Positions 1-4,681 of a stretch of DNA of 13,240 nucleotides are shown here, piece after piece. The notes beneath the pieces are model-generated. The model saw only the letters and a list, made by a program, of their open reading frames with translations, searched no databases and was not told the DNA's origin. Position 1 is the first letter of the stretch. Every line of letters begins with the position of its first letter. The stretch comes from an uncultured Eubacterium sp. (lineage in GTDB: Bacteria > Bacillota > Clostridia > Lachnospirales > Lachnospiraceae): the NCBI GenBank assembly GCA_900550135.1, contig URQO01000056.1, positions 1-13,240 on the forward strand, written 5' to 3'. The position numbers and the translations under genes were made by a program.

Positions 1-5
1 GGCAT
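1..5 (-). CDS. Start of a gene running off the left edge
   Basis: An ATG on the minus strand at 5-3 is preceded by AAAGGAG about six bases upstream and by a consensus promoter at 34-62. Only the initiation codon and the next two bases lie inside the window, so the product cannot be named. The call rests on promoter, ribosome binding site and start codon being correctly spaced. Confidence 0.6.
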
Positions 6-33
6 CCTTTTCTCCTTTACGTTATTTTGTGTT

Positions 34-62
34 ATTATACATATCTTGTGTGATTGTGTCAA
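34..62 (-). promoter_or_regulatory. Consensus sigma-A promoter
   Basis: On the minus strand a perfect TTGACA (62-57) is separated by 17 bp from a perfect TATAAT (39-34). Transcription would start near position 27, giving a leader of about 20 nt before the ATG at position 5. It lies just past a minus-strand terminator (87-110), so it opens a new transcription unit. Confidence 0.8.
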
Positions 63-80
63 TATTTATTTTTTAAAAGG

Positions 81-110
81 AAAAAACACAGTTGCAAATT
101 TACAACTGTG
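81..110 (-). terminator. Rho-independent terminator
   Basis: CACAGTTG (87-94) pairs perfectly with CAACTGTG (103-110) around an 8-nt loop. Read on the minus strand, the stem is followed by TTTTTTCC. It closes transcription coming leftward from the repeat/cassette region and insulates the gene starting at position 5. Confidence 0.75.
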
Positions 111-251
111 CTATCTTAAAAGACCACTGACAATGCTGACACACAAAAATAATATGTTTTTGAAGCAGACAAATATTCACTTCTTTTCTGTTTTTTATAA
201 AGATAAAATTCCATATAAGCAAAATATATGGCACACTAAAAATCATCATTT

Positions 252-287
252 GTTGAACGATGCACCATTTTTGCCCTATTGTTCAAC
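252..287 (-). repeat. 36-nt CRISPR-like repeat, copy R1 (leader-distal)
   Basis: It starts GTTGAAC and ends GTTCAAC on the plus strand, a perfect 7-bp inverted repeat around a 22-nt core. It is identical over all 36 nt to copy R4 at 2883-2918. The stretch 111-251 beyond it contains no convincing gene: one weak 49-codon minus-strand frame (249-100) has no ribosome binding site. Confidence 0.9.
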
Positions 288-328
288 TATACCCATCAGT
301 GTAAGCGCAATTAGTTTCTCTTTTAGCT

Positions 329-550
329 TCATTTCTTTGTACCTCTTTTTTTAATTTCTAGCAATATATAAATTATTAATAATATCGTCCCCCAAGTCAT
401 AAACTCAAGTGATATCCATACTAAAGTTTTATCTGTTTCTGTAGATATATCTGGATTTATCACGAACGATATTATAAATAATATAGCTCCATGTATAAAT
501 ATAGCTAACCCTAAAAATGATAGTATTTTATAGCCTTTCTGTTGATTCAT
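329..550 (-). CDS. Small two-helix membrane protein
   Basis: This 73-aa protein has two hydrophobic segments, roughly residues 9-32 (SFLGLAIFIHGAILFIISFV) and 44-65 (WISLEFMTWGTILLIIYILL), and a basic C-terminus (KKRGTKK), so an inner-membrane hairpin with a cytoplasmic tail is likely. No family is recognised. It starts 11 bp after the stop of a 26-aa ORF and has only a weak AGAAG-type ribosome binding site, so translation is probably coupled to that peptide. It lies in the interval between repeats R1 and R2. Function is unknown; a role as immunity or partner protein for the peptide is only a possibility. Confidence 0.7.
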   Translation of the reverse strand: MNQQKGYKILSFLGLAIFIHGAILFIISFVINPDISTETDKTLVWISLEFMTWGTILLIIYILLEIKKRGTKK

Positions 551-561
551 TATTATATCTT

Positions 562-642
562 CTATTTTTTATTCTTATTTTTAGATTTAGTAAAAAAATC
601 AATTGTTCTGTAAATTATTCTGATCAATACATCTAATTTCAT
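562..642 (-). CDS. 26-aa basic amphipathic peptide
   Basis: The peptide starts MKLDVLIRIIYRTIDFF and ends in a Lys/Asn-rich tail (SKNKNKK). It has a textbook ribosome binding site, AAGGAGG seven bases before the ATG, which is the main reason to believe it is real. Hydrophobic and charged residues alternate as in a short amphipathic helix. Its stop is 11 bp before the start of the two-helix membrane protein, and a terminator-like hairpin (671-692) lies just upstream. It could be a leader peptide, a small membrane-active peptide or a toxin-like peptide; nothing in the sequence decides this. Confidence 0.6.
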   Translation of the reverse strand: MKLDVLIRIIYRTIDFFTKSKNKNKK

Positions 643-660
643 AATGATACCTCCTTGCGA

Positions 661-692
661 AAAAATAAATGGGAGTGATTTTCACCACTCCC
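661..692 (-). terminator. Terminator or attenuator hairpin
   Basis: GGGAGTG (671-677) pairs with CACTCCC (686-692) around an 8-nt loop, followed on the minus strand by ATTTATTTTTT. It lies after repeat R2 and directly before the ribosome binding site of the 26-aa peptide. It therefore either ends the transcript of the Cys-rich gene, carrying R2 in its 3' end, or attenuates the peptide operon. Confidence 0.65.
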
Positions 693-698
693 GTTATT

Positions 699-734
699 GT
701 TGAACGATGCATCATTTTTGCCCTATTGTTCAAC
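699..734 (-). repeat. 36-nt CRISPR-like repeat, copy R2
   Basis: It has the same ends and orientation as R1 and differs by one transition (C to T at base 14 on the plus strand). It lies 37 bp downstream of the stop of the Cys-rich gene and 6 bp from the terminator hairpin at 671-692. Confidence 0.9.
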
Positions 735-771
735 ATAGATTGCTCCTTCTATTCTACTACCAATCATAGCT

Positions 772-993
772 TTATCTCTTTTTACTTTTATATTCAATGC
801 ACTCACCTCCACTAAGAACTTTATCTGTTTTTTCTAAAAACTTCTTGCACTCATAAGTATTATTTGTATCTTCTGTATCATCCAAAGCAAACATGCAATC
901 TTTGCAAACCAGTTCATTGTTTGTCAATCTTTCACACTTCATTTTTTCATTTTTGAATTTCCTATCAATAGGAAGAATATCATTTTTAGCCAT
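772..993 (-). CDS. Small Cys-rich protein, putative metal-binding
   Basis: This 73-aa soluble, charged protein carries five cysteines: MKC, VCKDC, YEC and GEC. The pattern (one CxxC plus spaced single Cys) resembles small zinc-ribbon-like hypothetical proteins of Clostridia, but no family can be named. The ATG at 993 is preferred over a GTG nine bases upstream, because AAGGAGG lies eight bases before the ATG. The ribosome binding site begins only a few bases after repeat R3, leaving no room for a promoter between repeat and gene. The gene must therefore be transcribed through the repeat. It is the sole gene between R2 and R3. Confidence 0.75.
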   Translation of the reverse strand: MAKNDILPIDRKFKNEKMKCERLTNNELVCKDCMFALDDTEDTNNTYECKKFLEKTDKVLSGGECIEYKSKKR

Positions 994-1013
994 TCTTAGC
1001 ACCTCCTTTTTGG

Positions 1014-1049
1014 GTTGAACGATGCACCGTTTTTACCCTATTGTTCAAC
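1014..1049 (-). repeat. 36-nt CRISPR-like repeat, copy R3
   Basis: It has the same 7-bp complementary ends and orientation as the others, with two changes relative to R1/R4 (A16 to G and G22 to A on the plus strand). It is the most diverged copy. Next to it, 1050-1159 holds no gene and no clear promoter. Confidence 0.9.
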
Positions 1050-1159
1050 TTTATATTCTCAATCTCAATTCCATTTCCATTTGGATTTTCACCTTATAGC
1101 CTATATTATCACTTAATATTCACTTGAAATGCTACACCTCATTTAACGCAAAATATGAT

Positions 1160-1951
1160 TTATCCTTCTTTCTTGCAAATATAAAGCAAATGACTTGAAC
1201 TACCGAGCAGTTCCCTCTTTTCACATATGGCTAAGTGATACTTAACAAATAACTCAAACTCTTCATCTGACATTTTAAAGTCGCTTCTTCCCTCTGCTAA
1301 TTCTAAAATGCTATCTGTTGCCACTGTAGTCAAATATTTTACCTTATGCGTCTCAAAGAGTTGTTCAAATTCCACAATATCATGTCCCGTAAACAACTGT
1401 TCTTCAAAATGTTTTACCTTATAACTATCATCAAAATTTTCCTCAATGCCTACCACAAAATTTCCATTAAGATAATTATCATGCATAATGGCATATATAG
1501 AAAGGAACGCCACCAAAACTATTCCATCCTTTTTTGTAACACGAATTGCCTCATCTATTGCTTTATGAGCGTCTTCTTTATCGTATAAATGATACATAGG
1601 ACCGAACAATAGGGTGACATCAAACTGATTGTCTTCAAATCTACTTAGATTTAATGCATCTCCCTGATAATAATCAATATCTTTAATACCAATACTATTT
1701 TTTTTCAATTCTTTAAGATTACTTTCTACTAATTCAACTGCGGTTACCTTATATCCCTCTTTTGCTAATGCAATGGAATATCTACCGGTGCCTGCACCAA
1801 TCTCTAATACTTTCGTTCCTAGCTGAGTATAACGATGAATATATTCCATTGTAGTTGCATACTCCAGCTGTCCTTGTCGGCTTCTGTTCAATCTGCTGTC
1901 TTCGTCAATATCGTCATAAAATGAACTTACTATTTGTATTCTATTATTCAT
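1160..1951 (-). CDS. Class I SAM-dependent methyltransferase
   Basis: This 263-aa Rossmann-fold methyltransferase has the glycine-rich SAM loop VLEIGAGTG at about 48-56, an acidic residue ending strand 2 (VTAVELV, about 69-75), the GDAL segment near 97-100 and the strand-4 motif FDVTLLFGPMYHL near 110-122. These are typical of Methyltransf_11/25-type small-molecule methylases; the substrate cannot be read from sequence. An ATG two codons upstream (1957) is disfavoured: GGAG lies eight bases before the 1951 start but only two before the other. It lies between repeats R3 and R4, downstream of the peptidase-like gene, and all core motifs are present, so it looks intact. It is the only large, complete, recognisable enzyme in the repeat-bounded region. 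Confidence 0.88.
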   Translation of the reverse strand: MNNRIQIVSSFYDDIDEDSRLNRSRQGQLEYATTMEYIHRYTQLGTKVLEIGAGTGRYSIALAKEGYKVTAVELVESNLKELKKNSIGIKDIDYYQGDALNLSRFEDNQFDVTLLFGPMYHLYDKEDAHKAIDEAIRVTKKDGIVLVAFLSIYAIMHDNYLNGNFVVGIEENFDDSYKVKHFEEQLFTGHDIVEFEQLFETHKVKYLTTVATDSILELAEGRSDFKMSDEEFELFVKYHLAICEKRELLGSSSHLLYICKKEG

Positions 1952-2013
1952 AATCATTTCTCCACTTTGTTTATTCCTCGTTTTCTACATTCAATCGGTT
2001 GAATGTTTGCATA

Positions 2014-2475
2014 TTATGAACTAGCTTCTTTTATTAATTCAAAGGTATTTTTTAATTCTTCCATTAATTCATCTGTTATATTTTTCATTGATGGAATATG
2101 TATAAATACAACTCTACCGTTCATCTTTTTTAGCATATGGTAATATGCTTCGTTGCATAAATAAAACGTTGGTGTATCTGATATATAATTTTCAACACCG
2201 TATTGAACTAATCTTTTTTCAATACCATCTAACTTCATTTTGCTATATACCAATTCTCCATCTTTGCTTGCACATTTTTCTATACGAACAGAATTCTTAA
2301 GATTTTTATCCAATCCAAACATATATACAGCATCAAATTCTTCATATATATTTTCTATATCATTTTTTAATCCTTCGAATGAATTTGTTAGAAATAATTT
2401 TTCTCCGGCTATGCCATTAACTAGCCTATATGATGAATTATATTGACCCTTAAATCCCGTATATAATATTTTCAT
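2014..2475 (-). CDS. Short pyroglutamyl-peptidase I-like (C15) protein
   Basis: This 153-aa protein starts MKILYTGFKG, like the MKILVTGF start of pyrrolidone-carboxylate peptidases. It keeps the two best family signatures in order: a Cys in TPTFYLCNEAYYHML (C107; family form TAGTFVCNxxxY) and a His in VVFIHIPSM (H126; family form FIHVP). A Glu in VRIEKCA (E66) could be the third catalytic residue. Normal C15 enzymes are about 200-215 aa, so this is a shortened variant lacking much of the middle and the C-terminal helix. The family removes N-terminal pyroglutamate in the cytoplasm; whether this form does so is unknown. Initiation uses a weak AGGT site six bases before the ATG, 18 bp after the preceding pseudogene. 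Confidence 0.65.
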   Translation of the reverse strand: MKILYTGFKGQYNSSYRLVNGIAGEKLFLTNSFEGLKNDIENIYEEFDAVYMFGLDKNLKNSVRIEKCASKDGELVYSKMKLDGIEKRLVQYGVENYISDTPTFYLCNEAYYHMLKKMNGRVVFIHIPSMKNITDELMEELKNTFELIKEASS

Positions 2476-2493
2476 ATCATTACCTATTTATCT

Positions 2494-2882
2494 CTATTCT
2501 TTCCTTGCCATAAAAGTTACTACACTTGTTTTCAATTCACATATTCCACTATCTCTTGGAATATCATATTGCTGATCTACAGCAGTAGTTTTTAATACTG
2601 TCCACTCACTAAAAGTTTTTTCAAAAATCGTTTGCATTTCTTCTGTAAGTAAGCTTACCTCAAATTGTGATGACATCTCATTTTCTTTATTTTTATCAAA
2701 CTCTTTTATATTAGAATTTACAACTAAGCATACAATGCCATTTTTCGTATACCCTGTTCTATTTCTTACAATTTCCTAACAAAAGTTTCTTTTGAATCTA
2801 CATGTTCCAAAGATGACACTTCCATTACCAAATCATAGTTATTCTTTTTAATTTGATAATCATCAATCGCTTTAACTATTTC
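2494..2882 (-). pseudogene. Truncated, frameshifted SAM methyltransferase
   Basis: Reading leftward from repeat R4, one frame encodes EIVKAIDDYQIKKNNYDL then VMEVSSLEHVDSKETFVRKL and stops at 2768-2766. The adjacent frame continues with EIVRNRTGYTKNGIVCLVVN and runs to ...SVVTFMARKE at 2494. Together they form the C-terminal half of a class I methyltransferase, with the post-motif II EHVDS segment and a final beta strand. One base is lost or gained near 2766-2780. The N-terminal half, including the SAM loop, is missing: the coding frame ends exactly at the repeat boundary, and an in-frame TAG lies inside the repeat. A 60-codon frame starting at 2676 is the tail of this pseudogene, not a separate gene. 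Confidence 0.7.
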
Positions 2883-2918
2883 GTTGAACGATGCACCATT
2901 TTTGCCCTATTGTTCAAC
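2883..2918 (-). repeat. 36-nt CRISPR-like repeat, copy R4 (leader-proximal)
   Basis: It is identical to R1 over all 36 nt although 2.6 kb away. It lies 78 bp beyond the cas2 remnant, where the first repeat of a leader-cas2 junction is expected, and it forms the exact truncation point of the methyltransferase pseudogene. Confidence 0.9.
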
Positions 2919-3004
2919 AACTACATCTTATATTTTGAAACATTCATTCTACAAAATCTGTCATTTTACTACATGTTTGACACCCTCACACATTCATTAT
3001 ATCA
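2919..3004 (-). promoter_or_regulatory. Candidate CRISPR leader with extended -10 promoter
   Basis: Between the cas2 remnant and R4 lies an AT-rich noncoding stretch. It starts with TGATATAAT on the minus strand (3004-2996), an extended -10 element without a clear -35, and contains an inverted TGTCA/TGACA pair. Position, length and promoter fit a CRISPR leader directing transcription leftward into the repeats. It could also drive the genes between the repeats. Confidence 0.45.
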
Positions 3005-3170
3005 CAATGTGACAGTTTGTTCCTGCTGTTTTTCTATTCTAAACTACTCGCATATATACTTCAGATGCAATACGTATATATCCATCTTTTTGTAAAAATT
3101 TTCTCAAATTTGTATATTCAGTCTTTGTCCCCCAAAGATTTGTTGGACTAAGTATAACTATCAATCTCAT
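2997..3170 (-). pseudogene. cas2: cas2 remnant (N-terminal half, internal stop)
   Basis: A 43-codon frame starts MRLIVILSPTN and continues EYTNLRKFLQKDGY then ASEVYMRVV before a TAG at 3041-3039. The first-strand MRLIV, the RKFL-xx-GY helix turn and the S/E-VYxR strand are the classical N-terminal pattern of the Cas2 ferredoxin fold (compare RKFLLxxGF...SVYxR). After the stop the frame continues NRKTAGTNCHIVI to a TAA at 2999-2997, which may be the residual C-terminus after an internal deletion. Full Cas2 is about 90-110 aa, so the fold cannot form. Its ATG overlaps the stop of the cas1 remnant (ATGA). The family call is made by eye; the tail assignment is inference. Confidence 0.6.
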
Positions 3171-3325
3171 TCTGTTATGCCCTCCATCTGTTCAATTGGT
3201 AGCAGAATAGGTAAAACTATTGCAATTGGCAAATATTTTTCATCTAACGTAACCAGCGAAACCTTATTTTTACTTAAAATCGACAAATTCATTGTTGACA
3301 ATCTTATGCTTGCACCATGGGCCAT
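3167..3325 (-). pseudogene. cas1: cas1 remnant (internally deleted)
   Basis: This 52-codon frame includes GASIRLSTMNLSILSKNKVSL then VTLDEKYLPIAIVLP. It matches the end of the Cas1 N-terminal beta domain, where LS..L..L...N/gV.L...DEKyLP...LP is a family hallmark. It then jumps to ILLPIEQMEGITE and stops, with the stop overlapping the cas2 ATG, as expected for a cas1 C-terminus. The roughly 200 residues of the catalytic alpha domain (metal-binding Glu, His, Glu) and the first part of the beta domain are absent. A short direct repeat, TACC, occurs near the proposed deletion joint. It cannot encode a functional integrase. The sequence upstream (3326-3347) is only a short gap after the nuclease-like gene. 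Confidence 0.55.
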
Positions 3326-3347
3326 ATCTAGTTCTTTATTATAAATC

Positions 3348-3944
3348 TTACTTTGACTTTTTCCACTCCTGTATCACATCGTCAATAGTATTGTAGTCTC
3401 GCTGAAAAAGTTCCTCGCTTATCTGTTTATGCAGTAGCTCCCAGGGAACTTTTTCCATGATTTTTGTTATTACAAAATCTTTGCTTTTTTGCTTATACTT
3501 TGGCATATTATTTATTTCCTGAATGCGAGCCAGTTCCGGTCTCCAAAGTATACTTAATTTTCGTTTCATTTTGTAAGTTTTCTGAGCTCTTTTATTGATC
3601 CCCGGCTCACGCAAAACTTGAAAATTAATATCCTGTTCATCTTCAGTTGCCACTATTATTCCCCAGTATTCAGGGATATGCTCATCTACATGTTTGGAGT
3701 GGCTGCTACCTACAACTACATAATTGTAGTCAAAAAATTTATTGTAATCTTTTATCTGTCTGGCAAGTCTTGTGTAAGTATCTGCATCACTTTTTATTTC
3801 CACCCCTACAAGAGTTTCTTCCAATACAAGCATTACATCTGCTCTTGATTTTGCAATCTGCTTTTCCTCTATTATTCTCACCTTACCAAATTTTTCATCA
3901 AAAAAATCAAATAAAGGTTCCCTTATATCCTTGTCTTTTAACAT
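3348..3944 (-). CDS. sce7726-like family protein, PD-(D/E)XK-type fold
   Basis: This 198-aa soluble protein resembles the sce7726 family of prokaryotic hypothetical proteins. The N-terminal part carries a plausible PD-(D/E)XK nuclease core: RADVMLV with D36, then VGVEIKSDAD with E49 and K51, separated by strand-like hydrophobics, followed by the helix TYTRLARQIKDYNKFFDYN and the strand YVVVGSS. The C-terminal third (KRKLSILWRPEL..., KQKSKDFVITKIMEKVP) is basic and helical and may bind nucleic acid. It starts at ATG 3944 with AGGTGG eight bases upstream, 27 bp after the HTH gene, so the two form an operon. DNA cleavage is inferred from the fold and is not proven for this family. Confidence 0.72.
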   Translation of the reverse strand: MLKDKDIREPLFDFFDEKFGKVRIIEEKQIAKSRADVMLVLEETLVGVEIKSDADTYTRLARQIKDYNKFFDYNYVVVGSSHSKHVDEHIPEYWGIIVATEDEQDINFQVLREPGINKRAQKTYKMKRKLSILWRPELARIQEINNMPKYKQKSKDFVITKIMEKVPWELLHKQISEELFQRDYNTIDDVIQEWKKSK

Positions 3945-3971
3945 TTGTATTCCACCTGATATTATTGTATT

Positions 3972-4253
3972 TTATTGTTTACCTTCATTTATAACCTCCT
4001 GAATATTCCTATACGGAACATCTGTAAACAGTGACCTTAGTTCGTTTACCACACCTAGACTGGTTGCTATTTTTGTTAGACTTTTAAGTGATATCTGTCC
4101 CGTTGACTCAAATCTTTTTATTGAGCCATAACTTACACCACTCATTTCCGAAAGTTTTTCCTGTGAAATGCATCGACGTTTTCTTATATTTCTTAATCTT
4201 CCGGCTATATTTTTATCTATTTCTTCTGTGGTTTCCCACACATATGTCTTCAT
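3972..4253 (-). CDS. XRE-family HTH transcriptional regulator
   Basis: This 93-aa protein has a Cro/CI-type domain: IAGRLRNIRKRR as helix 1, then ISQEKLSEMSGVSYGSIKRFE (about 29-49) as helices 2-3, with recognition helix SYGSIKRFE. The tail LFTDVPYRNIQEVINE resembles small HipB-like regulators that normally precede hipA in Clostridia, but no hipA follows. Instead a PD-(D/E)XK-like gene lies 27 bp downstream. AAAGGAG lies eight bases before the ATG. Two palindromes of the form GATAAnnnnTTATC (4272-4285 and 4312-4325) lie between its promoter and its start, so autorepression is likely. The pair may act as an antitoxin/toxin-like or regulator/effector module; that is inference. Confidence 0.85.
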   Translation of the reverse strand: MKTYVWETTEEIDKNIAGRLRNIRKRRCISQEKLSEMSGVSYGSIKRFESTGQISLKSLTKIATSLGVVNELRSLFTDVPYRNIQEVINEGKQ

Positions 4254-4271
4254 ATTTTGTTCTCCTTTACT

Positions 4272-4285
4272 GATAATATATTATC
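4272..4285. promoter_or_regulatory. Proximal palindromic operator
   Basis: GATAATATATTATC is a perfect 14-bp palindrome, 19 bp upstream of the HTH gene start and next to its ribosome binding site. It matches the distal copy at 12 of 14 bases or better. It is the expected type of site for an XRE dimer. Confidence 0.6.
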
Positions 4286-4311
4286 TATTTTTATGTTTTT
4301 AAGCCATTTTA

Positions 4312-4325
4312 GATAAAATATTATC
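4312..4325. promoter_or_regulatory. Distal palindromic operator
   Basis: GATAAAATATTATC has the same GATAA/TTATC half sites, 40 bp (about four helical turns) from the proximal copy. It overlaps the predicted transcription start of the promoter at 4333-4360, so occupancy would block RNA polymerase. Confidence 0.6.
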
Positions 4326-4332
4326 CGCAAGT

Positions 4333-4360
4333 ATTATAGCAAATGTTTGTTGTATTTCAA
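4333..4360 (-). promoter_or_regulatory. Promoter of the HTH-nuclease operon
   Basis: On the minus strand TTGAAA (4360-4355) is followed after 16 bp by TATAAT (4338-4333). Transcription would start at about 4326, inside or beside the distal operator, leaving a leader of about 70 nt that contains the second operator. Apart from this promoter and the operators, 4254-4440 shows no gene. Confidence 0.7.
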
Positions 4361-4440
4361 GTCTTATACGATTTTCTAAACAAACTACACATCAATATAA
4401 AGTAATAACTATTATAATATATACTTTTCTACCATATACA

Positions 4441-4465
4441 AAAGACACCCTTTAAAGGTGTCTTT
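4441..4465 (-). terminator. Rho-independent terminator of the 42-aa gene
   Basis: AAAGACACC (4441-4449) pairs with GGTGTCTTT (4457-4465) around a 7-nt loop, with the T-tract forming the distal stem arm on the minus strand. It lies 20 bp after the stop of the small membrane peptide. Confidence 0.75.
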
Positions 4466-4484
4466 GCTTTCTATTTATATTTTA

Positions 4485-4613
4485 TTATTTGTCCGTCCAC
4501 TTTACCAATTTGTCCCATGGGTCTTTCATTCCCACACCCATAATCAATTCGAACAAAACATAATATATTCCATAAATCGGTGCAATTAAAATTTTTTTTA
4601 ATTTCTTTTTCAT
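4485..4613 (-). CDS. 42-aa single-pass membrane peptide
   Basis: The peptide has a basic start (MKKKLKKIL), a hydrophobic stretch of about 20 residues (IAPIYGIYYVLFELIMGVGM) and a polar Trp-containing tail (KDPWDKLVKWTDK), consistent with one membrane helix. TAGGAGG lies seven bases before the ATG. It has its own extended -10 promoter (4656-4663) and its own terminator (4441-4465), so it forms a complete monocistronic unit; that is strong support for a real gene despite its length. No family is recognised. Possible roles include a membrane-protein regulator, a toxin-like peptide or a small exported peptide. Confidence 0.75.
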   Translation of the reverse strand: MKKKLKKILIAPIYGIYYVLFELIMGVGMKDPWDKLVKWTDK

Positions 4614-4655
4614 AATTTTCCTCCTAAATAAAACTGTTTATTAAATGACAATTTG

Positions 4656-4663
4656 ATTATATC
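4656..4663 (-). promoter_or_regulatory. Extended -10 promoter of the 42-aa gene
   Basis: TGATATAAT on the minus strand contains the extended TGn plus a perfect TATAAT (4661-4656). No good -35 is visible. The same TGTGATATAAT core occurs in the CRISPR-like leader. Transcription would start about 35 nt before the ATG at 4613. Confidence 0.55.
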
Positions 4664-4681
4664 ACATTTTTTATTCTTCAT

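Larger units (their letters stand above)
252..2918 (-). CRISPR. Decayed CRISPR-like array with gene-sized intervals
   Basis: Four copies of a 36-nt repeat lie in the same orientation at 252-287, 699-734, 1014-1049 and 2883-2918. Two copies are identical, one differs at one base and one at two. The length, the GTT...AAC ends and the position just past cas1/cas2 remnants and a leader-like stretch suggest CRISPR repeats, with the leader on the right and transcription leftward. The intervals are 1833, 279 and 411 bp and contain genes, so this is not a functional array of ordinary spacers. Alternatives are a family of recombination sites or a dispersed short repeat unrelated to cas genes. The repeat copies are certain; the CRISPR assignment is inference from length, ends and context. 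Confidence 0.55.

Noticed and set aside
100..249. Minus-strand 49-codon frame beyond repeat R1
   Set aside because: There is no ribosome binding site, since the repeat lies directly upstream; the stop falls inside the terminator stem, and the composition is not protein-like.
46..354. Plus-strand 102-aa ORF
   Set aside because: It has no ribosome binding site, crosses a minus-strand terminator and a repeat copy, and its translation is low-complexity Phe/Ser/Tyr typical of antisense to AT-rich DNA.
252..1049. Integron array with attC sites
   Set aside because: The ends GTTGAAC and GTTCAAC fit the GTTRRRY/RYYYAAC letters but in the inverted order (attC runs RYYYAAC...GTTRRRY). No integrase is visible, and the copies are far more uniform than attC sites.
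2494..2676. Separate 60-aa gene
   Set aside because: The reading frame continues upstream without a ribosome binding site into methyltransferase-like sequence, so it is the tail of a frameshifted pseudogene.
2883..3010. tracrRNA or anti-repeat next to the cas remnant
   Set aside because: No second partial match to the repeat with a terminator was seen in the window, so the CRISPR subtype cannot be assigned this way.
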